The notes under the pieces: generated by a model
Told to the model about the DNA's origin: nothing
Databases searched by the model: none
Seen by the model: the letters and a program-made list of their open reading frames with translations, nothing else
Shown: positions 1 to 8,853 of the stretch, piece by piece
How positions within the stretch are numbered: position 1 is the first letter of the stretch
How the letters are laid out: each line of letters begins with the position of its first letter
NCBI GenBank assembly: GCA_025201765.1
Contig: MU623696.1
Coordinates: forward strand, 1 to 16,183
Reading direction: 5' to 3'
Length of the DNA: 16,183 nt
Source of the DNA: Daldinia sp. FL1419
Lineage: Eukaryota > Ascomycota > Sordariomycetes > Xylariales > Hypoxylaceae
Translations under genes and position numbers: made by a program

Positions 1-111
1 ATTATAAAATATATTTTTAAGAAAAATTTGAATTTATTTTTAAAAATATTATATAATTTTTTAATATAATTATTATTAATATTTTAAATTTTTTTGAAAT
101 GTTTTATAATA

Positions 112-832
112 ATGGATAGATATATTTTATTAGAAATATATTTTAAGGAAATTATAAAGTAGGTTAATATTTATTAATTATTAATAGATATAGGGATTTG
201 ATTTTAAAGGATTTTTTTTTATATAAATAATAATATTATTGGGAAGGAAAAATTGTAATTTTTTATTAATTGGTTCTTTTTACCTGCTTTAATACCTGGG
301 GATAATATTATAATCATGTATAAATTACCTAATAATAATCCAAAAAATCTAAAATTATTTTTTGGGGTTAGAAGAAAAGATTGGGCTAATATAAAATTTA
401 TATTATATTTAAGGTTATAATTTAGATTATATTTTTATTATATGAAATAGGTAGGGTAAGTTAGAGGGGGTGGAAGTGGTGGTAATTAGGTAAATATTAG
501 GGGTTTTTATTAAAGAAGGGATTTAAAAAGGATATTAGGTATTAATTAATTTTTTTATTAAAATTATTTTAATTAATTAAGAAATTTTTAAATTTTTTAG
601 AAATTATAATAAAATCTTATAAAATAAAAATAAAATAATAATTAATATAATAGAATTATGATTAAAGGGAAAAGGAATTATGAAGTAGATTTTATTTAGA
701 TTATTAATAAAATATTGGGAATAAAAAAGAGGTTAAGTGATAATGGTTATAAAATAAGAGATATATATTGTATAGGGTAAGGAGGATTATAAAAGATAAT
801 ATTTTATTATTTCACTTATATAATTTAATAAA
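112..832 (+). pseudogene. Decayed coding frame of unknown family
   Basis: I do not recognise this gene. One reading frame (ATG at 112) can be followed for about 720 bases, with stops at TAA, TAG and TGA codons that C-to-T or G-to-A changes of Gln, Arg or Trp codons would explain. It keeps coding-like stretches such as PALIPGDN (about 283-306), FGVRRKDWAN (about 361-390), a Gly-rich stretch GGGSGG (about 463-480) and NGYKIRDIYCIG (about 742-777). The frame does not shift over this distance, which argues for real ancestry. It lies outside the LTR elements and could be the edge of another transposon or a decayed host gene. No catalytic motif is visible. Confidence 0.35.
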
Positions 833-1208
833 TAGATATTTGTAGGTTATAAATTGTTGATTATTATTATTATATAATTATTATTATTTAAGTAATTGTT
901 TTTATGTTAGAATGTACTAATTTTCTTTTAATATTAATTATTAATATTTTTTATGTTAACATATTAGGCTATTTAAATTTTATAATTTTTAATTTATTTA
1001 AATTTTATTATAATAATTTGTTTATAAATATGAAATTATTAAATACTTTTATATAATTAATATTTAATTTTTTTATATAAATGTTTCTTTATATTAATAT
1101 TATTTGTAAAATAATTTTAATTAATTTTAATATATTAATAAAATTATTTATAATAAATTCTTTAAAATGTTCCTTATATTTGATTAGTATTTTATTAGAT
1201 GTACATGT
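833..1208. other. AT-rich flank with no visible feature
   Basis: This stretch between the decayed frame and the outer element is almost entirely A and T. I see no RNA gene, repeat end or sustained reading frame in it. Confidence 0.5.
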
Positions 1209-1212
1209 ATAT
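1209..1212. repeat. Left target-site duplication (ATAT) of the outer element
   Basis: ATAT directly precedes the TG start of the left LTR, and ATAT directly follows the right LTR (15778-15781). Four bases are little evidence in AT-rich DNA. The nested inner element shows the same 4-bp duplication, and there the reading frame supports it. Confidence 0.55.
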
Positions 1213-1620
1213 TGAACCGGGGTAGTGTGATTATGTAATAGGTCCTACCCTGCAAAGACCTTATTAACCTCTATGGAACCTACCCTTCTCAAATTCTTAC
1301 AGGCTTATATAAATATAAATAAACCTTCAGAAATTATTTTCTTATCTAATCAAATTAAATTTATTAAGATTATTACATTTTCTTCATAAATTTTACAATA
1401 ATTTATAAATTTATTCTTTTATTAAATATATTATTTATCCATCCTCATACACACTACTATTAGTAAATAATTATTTTTATTAAATCTCCTACCTAATTAC
1501 CTTAATACCTTCTTCAAAATATAATTACCTTATATCCTCTAACTCATATAATCTCTGGCTTAATATAAGTTAGTTAAAATATAGGACATATTTTACAAAA
1601 ATTATTAAAACTCTTATTTA
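1213..1620 (+). repeat. Left (5') LTR of the outer element
   Basis: It starts TGAACCGGGG and ends CTCTTATTTA (ancestrally GTTCA-like), and aligns along its whole length with 15370-15777; both are 408 bp. Its reverse complement is related to the LTRs of the inner element. A TATA-like stretch (TATATAAATATAAAT) lies at about 1305-1319. This copy has mainly lost G on the + strand (G to A) and kept C, for example in 1440-1560. Its outer edge (1213-1260) is well preserved, whereas its inner edge (1560-1620) is heavily mutated. Confidence 0.9.
1305..1319 (+). promoter_or_regulatory. Possible TATA element in the left LTR
   Basis: TATATAAATATAAAT precedes AAACCTTCAG. The matching part of the right LTR reads TATGGATATAAATAAACC, and the inner LTRs have GGATATAAAT on the minus strand. 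Conservation of TATAAAT in an LTR fits a core promoter, but AT-rich DNA makes chance matches easy. Confidence 0.35.
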
Positions 1621-1621
1621 G

Positions 1622-1671
1622 TAGCAACCACCATAAAACTTAAACCTATAACCTTAATCTTAAAAAAACTA
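1622..1671 (+). other. Primer-binding site with extended tRNA complementarity (outer element)
   Basis: One base after the LTR, the sequence begins TAGCAACCACC, a G-to-A form of TGG plus the complement of a tRNA acceptor strand. It then complements, with exact tRNA spacing, a T-arm (loop TTTAAGT), a 5-nt variable loop and an anticodon arm whose 7-nt loop reads TTTTTAA. That is 50 nt, from tRNA position 76 to 27. The inner element has the same 50-nt layout at 14273-14322. A standard primer-binding site is about 18 nt. The anticodon reads UUU here and CUU in the inner copy, suggesting tRNA-Lys, although C-to-T change leaves Glu(CUC) or Arg(CCU) open. Confidence 0.7.
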
Positions 1672-2691
1672 TTATTATTTCAATTAATTAAAATTAATAA
1701 TTATTTAATTAATCTTACCAAAATCATTATTAAACTAATTAAAATAAATATTTAATTTATAAAGACCAATATTTACGAGGATTAGAGTATGGTTAATACA
1801 ATTAATATTTACCTAATTAAAATTATTACTATTTAATTAGGATAAAAATAACTTTAGGATTAAAAAAGCGAAATTGAGAGAATAAGGAATGAAGGAAGTT
1901 AATTTAACCTTAAAAATTTTTAAAATAATTTTAATATACCTAAATTTTATATAACTAATATTAGGAACAACTACTATACATAATAAAATAAAAAATACTT
2001 AATTAATTAACACATATATTATATAAGAATATATTATATAATATTTTAGAAAAAATAAAAATATTGAATATAGAATAGTTAAAAAAGTTTAATATATCAA
2101 AAAAGGAAATTATATAAAAATTTATATTATAATTAGTAAAAATTAGTAAAAAATTATTAATTATTATTATAAAATAAAAACAAAATTATGGGGTTTAAAT
2201 TATTTTTAAAATTTATATCTTTTAGGGTAGGGCTGATAAGGTGATTAAATACCAATGTTAAGAAATTAATAATTATTACATAAATTTATAAAAATTATTG
2301 TAAGATTAATAATTATACAATATATATAAAGAATTATAGAAAAGGAAATATATATTATTTAATTTTAAACCTTATATTTATTTTTTTAATTAAATTATTT
2401 ATATGGAAGGAATAAGGTTTATTTAAAACTATTATTATATTAAAATTAACCTACTTCCTAAAAATCTTTAAAATAAAATAATTAGAAGTTAAGATTATTA
2501 TTACTTATTTAAAAAATAAGTTAAGTATAGTAAAAAAAAATGGTTATATAAGATATAAATTTTTGAATCCCTTTCAAAATTCAAATAAAAAATAATTAGA
2601 ATTACTATTATTTTCCTACATGTTTTCAGAACAGCAACTAATTGAATAATTACCCAATATTTTATTTAATTAATCCAAACTAAACACGATA
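1672..2691 (+). other. Untranslated leader of the outer element
   Basis: About 1.02 kb lies between the primer-binding site and the inferred gag start, with no reading frame I can support. Part of it (about 1880-1955) is clearly similar to the inner element's leader (about 14085-14165 read on the minus strand), sharing AATAAGGAAT and ATAATTTTAATATA. A matching stretch also lies just before the gag start (about 2630-2700 here and 13265-13345 there). The inner leader is also about 1 kb. Conserved length and sequence suggest a packaging or translation role, which is an inference. Confidence 0.55.
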
Positions 2692-3570
2692 ATGCCCTCT
2701 AAAACACCCCCTTCATTACCCTTTATAAATATTATATAATGAAATCCCTTTATTATTAAGCCCAATTTCATTAATTATTATAAAAGATTAGATACGGTTA
2801 TAAATAGTAAGCTTAATTAAGAACGAACAATATTCCAACAGCCAAAAAGCCTTAAACAATTAAGGTTCTTTCATTAATTTAATTTTTATATTATATTTAG
2901 ATATTTATTATCAATATATTTAATTTTTATAAATATATTTAAATTATTTAATATAAGGTTAAAAATATTTTTTATATAAATAATTAATATAATATCAATT
3001 ATTATACAACAATAATAGCCACTTCTAATTATTATTAGAAATATGTTAACAACTCTAGCACCTACCATTCAAAAATCAGTAATAGCCCTTATTTTTGCTA
3101 TTGGAGCAAACGTTATTGATTGGGGCATGGGTATTTATTTGGCTATATTATATTAACCTATCTTATTTAAGCTTAATAAATATTTTTATTACTTATTTAA
3201 TAAATTAAATATAATCTAGTGGTTTAAGAACGTACATTATATTTTTTGATATTATAAAGTAGTTGATACTAATTTAATTATAAATTTATTTTATTAAACA
3301 ATTAATAAAAATATTAAAAAATAAATTAAAATTGTTATTAACGGTATTACCATTTGGGAAGAAATTCGTAATTGGTTAAAAATTGAGTTTGCCCTATACA
3401 ATTCTAATAATTTCAAACTTTTTTGAAAAAGGCTTGAAGAATTTGGGGATGGATTTACATTATTTGACATTATTACAATTACTAACCTAATTAAAGAATA
3501 TATTAATACCTTAAAAAAAATTAAGGAAGTTTATATTATAAATATTCATTTGGACTATTATATATATAAT

Positions 3571-3575
3571 ATTAC
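3571..3575. repeat. Target-site duplication ATTAC, left copy
   Basis: ATTAC directly precedes the solo LTR and is repeated directly after it at 3780-3784. Five bases is the usual size for copia and many other LTR elements. Confidence 0.85.
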
Positions 3576-3779
3576 TGGTGGTTGAATGACTTATGTCCTC
3601 AGTCTGGCATACGACCCTTAAGAAGTACTTGTGTATCTATTGTTATATAAGGATAGGTTTCCCACCTATCTCTCCTAAATAGCTTTCTTCTTTAGACAAC
3701 TACAATACACCAGTCTCACCCCTATTGTTATTTGCTTTATTGTTATCTTGCTTTTATCTTACGTACGTACCTACCAACA
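3576..3779 (+). mobile_element. Solo LTR of an unrelated retrotransposon, not RIP-mutated
   Basis: This 204-bp unit starts TGGTGGTTG and ends CTACCAACA, imperfect inverted ends with the TG...CA signature, and is bracketed by ATTAC duplications. It contains a TATA-like TATATAA at 3644-3650 and pyrimidine-rich sequence downstream. By my count it has 76 G or C in 204 bases (about 37%), far above its surroundings, and keeps intact CpG and ACGTACGT sequence. It lies inside decayed gag and its excision restores the gag frame. It shares no visible sequence with the other LTRs here. Short length and TG...CA ends suggest a copia-type LTR, but the family is not proven. It most likely arose by LTR-LTR recombination of a full element. 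Orientation is assigned from the TATA position. Confidence 0.88.
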
Positions 3780-3784
3780 ATTAC
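3780..3784. repeat. Target-site duplication ATTAC, right copy
   Basis: This is the second copy of the 5-bp duplication flanking the solo LTR. Gag-frame codons resume directly after it. Confidence 0.85.
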
Positions 3785-5219
3785 TAAAAGAATTAATCTA
3801 ATAATTATAAAAAAAATATCCCTCAAAAAATAAATCCTAATTAAATAAATTAATGGTTATACATTTGCCTAATTTTACAATTTAATTAATAAATAGGTTA
3901 AGGAAAAAATTTATATAAGGAATTATTTTTAGAATAATAAGTTAAAAATAAGGTATATTAATATTTACAATAATAAATTTCTTTAATGATGGTTTGATTA
4001 GTGTAGATACTTTATTTTTAGTTTATATAAATAATTTAAAGTTATAATTAAAAATCTAAAAGACTTTAATAATAATATAAATTAAATTATAAAAGAATTT
4101 GAGAAAATAAAATTTAATATATTAAAAATAAAAGGGATATACTAAGAGTTTAAATTGATTAATTTTATATTAGGTTATTTAGGGTAGGGTTATGATTAAG
4201 GATTTTATAACAATATGCATACCTTTAATGCGAATATTAATATTATGTAAATTAAGGCGTCCAATCTTTATAACCATAGGTTTAATATGTTTAGGTTTGT
4301 TTAATTAAATAATTTAAGTTGTAATAATTATTTATATAGCACTTATTATTTTTATAGGTTAAAAAGCAATAACTTATTATTATATAATAATAGGTTTTAC
4401 CTTACACTTAAATATATAAAAAAAGATAATTTTATATATTATAATGGGAATAATTGTTTATATGTTATTAGAAGGTGGAATAGGTGATTAAATGAACCAC
4501 CAACTACAAAGATCCTTTATATTATTATTGTAAACATTAGGATGAAAGGTATCCTTATTGGTTAGAACTTTTGTTATTATATTTATAATAAGAATTTTGG
4601 TAATTGGGAAATCCTTAAAAAAGTCCTTTATTATTTTAAAAATATTATAATTAAAAGTAATTATTTAAAAGAGGTATTTAAAGATATTAAAAATATTTTT
4701 CTATTTAAAAAAAATATTTTAATAAATAGTATTATATTTGGAGGAAGGTTAGGAATGTTTGATTAAAATAAGTTTATTTATAATTATAAATAGGAGTTAA
4801 AGATTAATAAGGATGGCTTAGTTTTTATTAAAGAAGCTTTATTTGTACCCAAAAGTAATAAGGTTAATTTACCAATAATAATTATTAATATTGTAAAGTA
4901 ATGGAAAGGTTTTGATGGTGAAATTATTAAAATTAAATATATAGATCCACTATTAATAAAAAATAATAAAGTTATTAATAAATTAAAAACCAAATCAATA
5001 ATATTAATTATTAATTTTTTTATATTTTTTATTATTAAATTCTAAATTTAAAAAATTAATGTTAATTATAATAAAAAATTTAATATAACCTAATACAAAA
5101 TAATTAAATACATGTTTAGATTCAAAAACCTACTTGAGTAAAAATTAATCAAAAATATTTGTAAAGGTATACCAGATGAATATGTTAAATTAATCTCTGA
5201 ATAAATTTAATAAATTTTG

Positions 5220-5760
5220 TTACCTTAAATTAAGCTACCCCTAAAAATAACCTTTATTAGTATAAATAATATTATATTAAATCAAATATTGTTTAATCAA
5301 CTCAAATTAGTTATAATGCGAGTAATTATGGGTAATCCTACACTATATATTAAAGGATAACTTCATTTAACAATCAAAATTAAATTTTAAAAGAATAAGA
5401 ATTTAATTTTTATTTTAATTAATACAAATATTAAATTATTAATTATTATTTAATTATATATATAATAATATAATTTCGTAATTAAAAAATTAAATATAAC
5501 CTTAATACCTTTTAAAAACAAAATAATTATCTCAATTTTAGGAATAATTTACAAATTAATTTGGTTGAGTAATCATAACTTAAAAATACTAATTTATGTT
5601 GTTGAAAACAAATATTATATTAGTAAATTAATTTTTAAAATAAATTTTTTTATAATCTTTCAATTTAAATTAATTATAAAAGGTAATATATATATTAGAA
5701 TTATAATTTTTAGGAATGTGGTTATTGAAGTTTTATTATTAATTTATTAAAAATTTAATT
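5220..5760 (+). pseudogene. pro: Retroviral-type aspartic protease domain of the outer element, inactivated
   Basis: This domain would cleave the Gag-Pol polyprotein. It lies in the same frame as the downstream half of gag. The active-site segment reads FILINTNIK (about 5409-5435); NTNIK at 5421-5435 corresponds to the DTGAE motif with D to N, G to N, A to I and E to K. Each of these is explained by G-to-A or C-to-T change. An unusually well preserved 62-codon open stretch follows (5565-5750), including LKILIYVVENKYYI and IIIFRNVVIEVLLL, consistent with the beta-strands and the later hydrophobic segment of retropepsins. The family call rests on the motif, its position between gag and RT, and the hydrophobic pattern. 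Confidence 0.65.
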
Positions 5761-5866
5761 AGGTTAAAAATAAAATCATTAAAAATATATTATTAATAGG
5801 AAATTAAATGTTGTTAATAATATAAATTTAATTAGCAATAATAGTAGGTTTAATAAGAAAAAATTT

Positions 5867-6376
5867 AATTAAGAATTTATTAAATTTGAGGAAGGTGAAA
5901 AAATTATTGTAAATCTTATAGATGATTAATTTATTAATGTAATAAGTAAAGTTGTAGGTGATATATATTAAAAAGTTAAGAAAATATATTTTAATGTTCT
6001 GTATTTACCTGAAAGAAACATAATTAGGATTAATATTATATATAAATTAAAAATTAAGAAAATTTAATTAATAAATGATGTACCATTGGATAGTTTAATA
6101 TTCTTAAGATTGTTCAATTAAAAAAAAGATGTATTAAAGGAAATCTTTAAGAATATTAAAGGATTTAACCCTTTATAATTAGATAGATTGTATAAGAATA
6201 TTATCTAATAATTTGTTAAATAATTAAAAAGAATATAATTAACCTTTAAATATTTTAAAAATTTAAAAAATAAATTGAAAAATATAAAGTTTATTAATTA
6301 GGAAAAAGAAGTACTCATCAAAATACTATTTTATTAAAAAATAGCATTAACTTAGGATTTTAATAAATTTAGAAAA
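5867..6376 (+). pseudogene. Protease-RT linker of the outer polyprotein
   Basis: The coding frame moves by one base near a run of six A (5858-5863) and continues through KFEEGEKIIVNLIDD (about 5885-5928), FNVLYLPERN (about 5990-6020) and NDVPLDS (about 6074-6094). This matches the linker that precedes RT in fungal gypsy polyproteins. The stops are transition-type. No separate enzyme is implied, and the stretch is kept in frame with the start of RT. The single-base shift looks like homopolymer slippage in a dead gene rather than programmed frameshifting. Confidence 0.55.
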
Positions 6377-7260
6377 GTAAGATTAGAAATAATACCTAAT
6401 TATATTATTAAAATTATTTTATATAAAGTATAGTAATTAAAGGGTATCTTTATATCTATTTTATTAAAAGATTAGATTATTAAAATTTTTAGAAATTAAA
6501 TTAAATATAGGATTTTTAAAAAAAATTATAATTTATATTATAATTTTTAGTTTATAATAAAAAAAAAATGGTAATTTATAATTAATTAATTTAATAATTA
6601 AATTAAATGTTATTATAATTAGGAATATTTTTTTACCCAAACATTATAATTTTTTTATTAAAAAATTTATTATATATATTATATTCTTTTGTATTAATTT
6701 ATTTTTAAAATATAATTAATTAAATTTATTAATTTATAGTAAAAATATAATTACCTTTTCTATACCTTTAAAATCCTTATAAATAATAATAATATTTTAA
6801 AGAATAATAAATTTAATAATATATTTTTTTAAAGTTATAAATTGTATTTTATATAATTTAATATTATATATATACAAATTTTTTTTTAATAATATTGAAA
6901 TCAAAGGACCAATTATTAAATATAATGATTAAGAAATTTACTTTGGAATTAGGCGATTTATGTTAAAGTATATTGAGAATATTGTTAATGTCCTATTAAA
7001 TTTTGAATTAATTGGAGTTACTGCAAGTGTTGAGAAATTAGAATTCTATAAAACAAATATTGAAATTATTAATTATATTTGTAAATTAAATAATTAATTA
7101 TTTGAAAAAATTAAAGTTTTAAAAATTTTTAAATAGGAAAAGTGTAATAATGTTAATGAAATCCAATTGTTCTTAAATTTTATAATATATTTTTATATAT
7201 GGATTAAAAATTATGTTATAAAAACCTTATTATTAATGAAGTTATTACATAAAAATAAGC
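6377..7260 (+). pseudogene. pol: Reverse transcriptase domain of the outer element, inactivated
   Basis: This is the RNA-directed DNA polymerase of a Ty3/gypsy element. The start of the domain (KVRLEIIPNY, about 6374-6403) leads to FIIKKK (6551-6568). A 10-A run (6559-6568) contains one extra base, after which the frame reads KKNG, then LINLIIK and NVIIIRN, matching the KKDGKYRLIN...VTIRDAN block of gypsy RTs. The catalytic Asp-Asp pair is now Asn-Asn (FFNN, 6888-6893). It is followed by IEIKGP, YFGIRRF, LIGVTASVEKLEFYKTN (about 7008-7058) and IYFYIWIKNYVI (about 7187-7222), all typical of the fungal gypsy palm and thumb. Loss of the DD pair alone would abolish activity. Confidence 0.88.
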
Positions 7261-7765
7261 CTTTTATATAGAATAAGGCATAGAGTTAAATAATGATTAA
7301 ATTAAAAGATATTTTTATTATATTATTATACCTTATTATAATAAATTATAAATTAAGATAATAAATAATTTTTAAAATTAATATTTTAAAGTAAAGATAA
7401 GGTATAATAATTGGTTAGTTAAATGATTAATTTATTTTTAAATCTTGTAGGTATAAATTAAGAATTTGGAAAGGATCTGAATTATGATATAATGTTACAA
7501 AATGAAAATGCCTAATAATTATGAAGTTGTTTAAACAATTATAAAATTATGTTTACGAAATTCAATTCTTTTTAGAAATTAATATTAAAATTTTAATTAT
7601 TTAGTTTAATAATAATTTTATAAATTTACCTGGTGCAATATTAGTAAGATAAATTGTATATATTAAGATATTTAATTTTGAAATAAAATATGTTGTAGGA
7701 AAAAACAATATTATTGTAGATGTTTTATTTTGAAAGTTAAGTAATTTATCTGATTAGGATGATAA
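7261..7765 (+). pseudogene. pol: RNase H domain of the outer element, inactivated
   Basis: RNase H removes the RNA strand of the RNA-DNA hybrid during reverse transcription. It directly follows RT in the same frame. RYKLRIWKGSEL (about 7449-7484) matches the gypsy RNase H segment before the helix carrying the catalytic Glu. FLEINIKIL (about 7572-7598) corresponds to an LETDAKTL block whose catalytic Asp is now Asn. LPGAILVR (about 7626-7649) and KIFNFEIKYVVGKNNIIVD (about 7665-7721) match the end of the domain (FDFE..HVPGK.N..ADALSR). All changes fit C-to-T or G-to-A. Confidence 0.85.
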
Positions 7766-7865
7766 GAAGTAGGAAGGTGATTTAGATAAGTTTATTAATT
7801 TTTAATTTAATATAATATTAATATGCCCTATATTAATAATATTAGATTCTAAGAATTAAAATAAA

Positions 7866-8853
7866 ATAGAACCAATTATTTTGCAATTGCCTAATTAATG
7901 GAATCCAGAGTTACAAAAAATAGTATAATATTTATTAATGTTTAAAATATTTTTAAGACTTTTAATTAATAATATTTTTAAAGGATGTAAAAATTGTTTG
8001 AAATTTAAAATTGAAGTATTGAAATATATTATATTTAATAGGATTTTATGGAAAAAAATGGATAAAAAATGTTTTAATTGTTATATTATTAATTATAAAT
8101 TAATAAAATGAAGAATTATAAAAGAGTTTTATATAGAGTATAGTTATAGGGGAAGAGATTTAATATATTAATGAATTTTAATCTTATATTATTAAAAAGG
8201 TTTTTATAGGTATGTTAAAAAAATAATTAGGGTATATAAAAAATGTTAATAAATAAATAGGAAAAGATTAATAAATTTTATAGGTTATTTAATCTTTATA
8301 AAGATCTTAATTTGTTAGATCTTAAATGTCTAATACATGCTAAATAATTTTAGTTATAAGGTAATTATTAAAGTCTGAAAACAATTATCCAATTATTTAG
8401 AAATTTTGTCGTTCTATTCAATTAATTCCAAAAGTATTGTTAAGTTTATAAAGGAAAAGATAATTTTTTAATATAATTAACCCTTTATAATTAAAGTAAA
8501 TAAAAATCCAGAATTTAAAAATAAAATTATAAAAACCTATTAGAAATTTGGTATACATTAAGAAATCGGATTAGTTTATTTTTTATAAACTTAAGGTTAA
8601 ATTAAAATTAATTATAAATTAATTAAATATAAATTAATAAAATTAATTGATAAAAAAGGAAAAGATTAGATTTAATTCTTAAATATTATAATATAGGTTG
8701 ATTGGATTTTAATAAAATTTTTAAGATTTAATATTTATAAAATTATCTATAATAGGTAATTAGTATTCTTAATCAAAACTGTTATACCATTATAGAGGGT
8801 ATTAAATTGGAAAGATATTAAAATCCCAAAAGAATTTTTAAATATACGTATAT
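7866..8853 (+). pseudogene. pol: Integrase, N-terminal and core part, interrupted by the inner element
   Basis: Integrase inserts the cDNA into the chromosome. The zinc-binding H2C2 region is recognisable: EFYIEYSYRGRDLIY (8124-8168) and RVYKKC (8229-8246) match EFH....GHRGRD and C..C, but both His and the first Cys are now Tyr (8130, 8145, 8235) and only the last Cys survives (8244). In the core, the likely first Asp is Asn (8325). The second, in KVNKNPEFKN (8493-8522), is Asn (8499), and the likely Glu is Lys (8604), 35 codons later. INSKSIVKFI (about 8421-8450) and RVLNWKDIK (about 8799-8825) also match gypsy integrases. The frame ends at 8853 where the inner LTR begins and continues at 14720. 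Confidence 0.88.
8850..8853. repeat. Target-site duplication ATAT of the inner element, left copy
   Basis: ATAT precedes the inner element and is repeated at 14720-14723. A 4-bp duplication is the size that joins the upstream integrase frame (codons starting at 8847, 8850) to the downstream one (14726, 14729, 14732). Removing five bases would not keep frame. The original bases may have been changed by RIP. Confidence 0.7.

Larger units (their letters stand above)
2692..5200 (+). pseudogene. gag: gag region of the outer element, decayed and split by a solo LTR
   Basis: This is the structural (capsid-type) part of the polyprotein. The inferred start is ATG 2692 (MPSKTPP), and the same frame passes through 3043 and 3343. 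It is homologous at protein level to the inner element's gag, for example INGITIWEEIRNWLKIEF (about 3337-3390) and NNFKLFWKRLEEF (about 3402-3440, one Trp now a stop). The frame is cut at 3576 by a 204-bp solo LTR. Removing that LTR and one 5-bp duplication restores a continuous frame from 3785 that runs on into the protease with transition-type stops only. Preserved stretches include NEPPTTK (about 4491-4511), IFGGRLGMFD (about 4734-4763) and KVNLPIII (about 4860-4885). I see no clear zinc knuckle. The boundary with the protease is approximate. Confidence 0.75.

Noticed and set aside
2886..3068. Open reading frame on the minus strand
   Set aside because: It is antisense to outer gag, whose + strand frame is supported by homology with the inner gag.
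3205..3290. tRNA-like stretch (TCTAGTGGTTTAAGAAC followed by a possible anticodon arm)
   Set aside because: It reads in frame as gag and aligns with the inner element's gag protein; the stem pairing is poor and there is no good T-arm.
3571..3784. A conserved host exon or regulatory island, because of its higher G+C
   Set aside because: The TG...CA ends and the perfect ATTAC duplication, with restoration of the gag frame on removal, show it is an inserted LTR.
4784..4993. Open reading frame on the minus strand
   Set aside because: It is antisense to the + strand gag frame (KVNLPIII, WKGFDGE). Hydrophobic content comes from reading AT-rich DNA in reverse.
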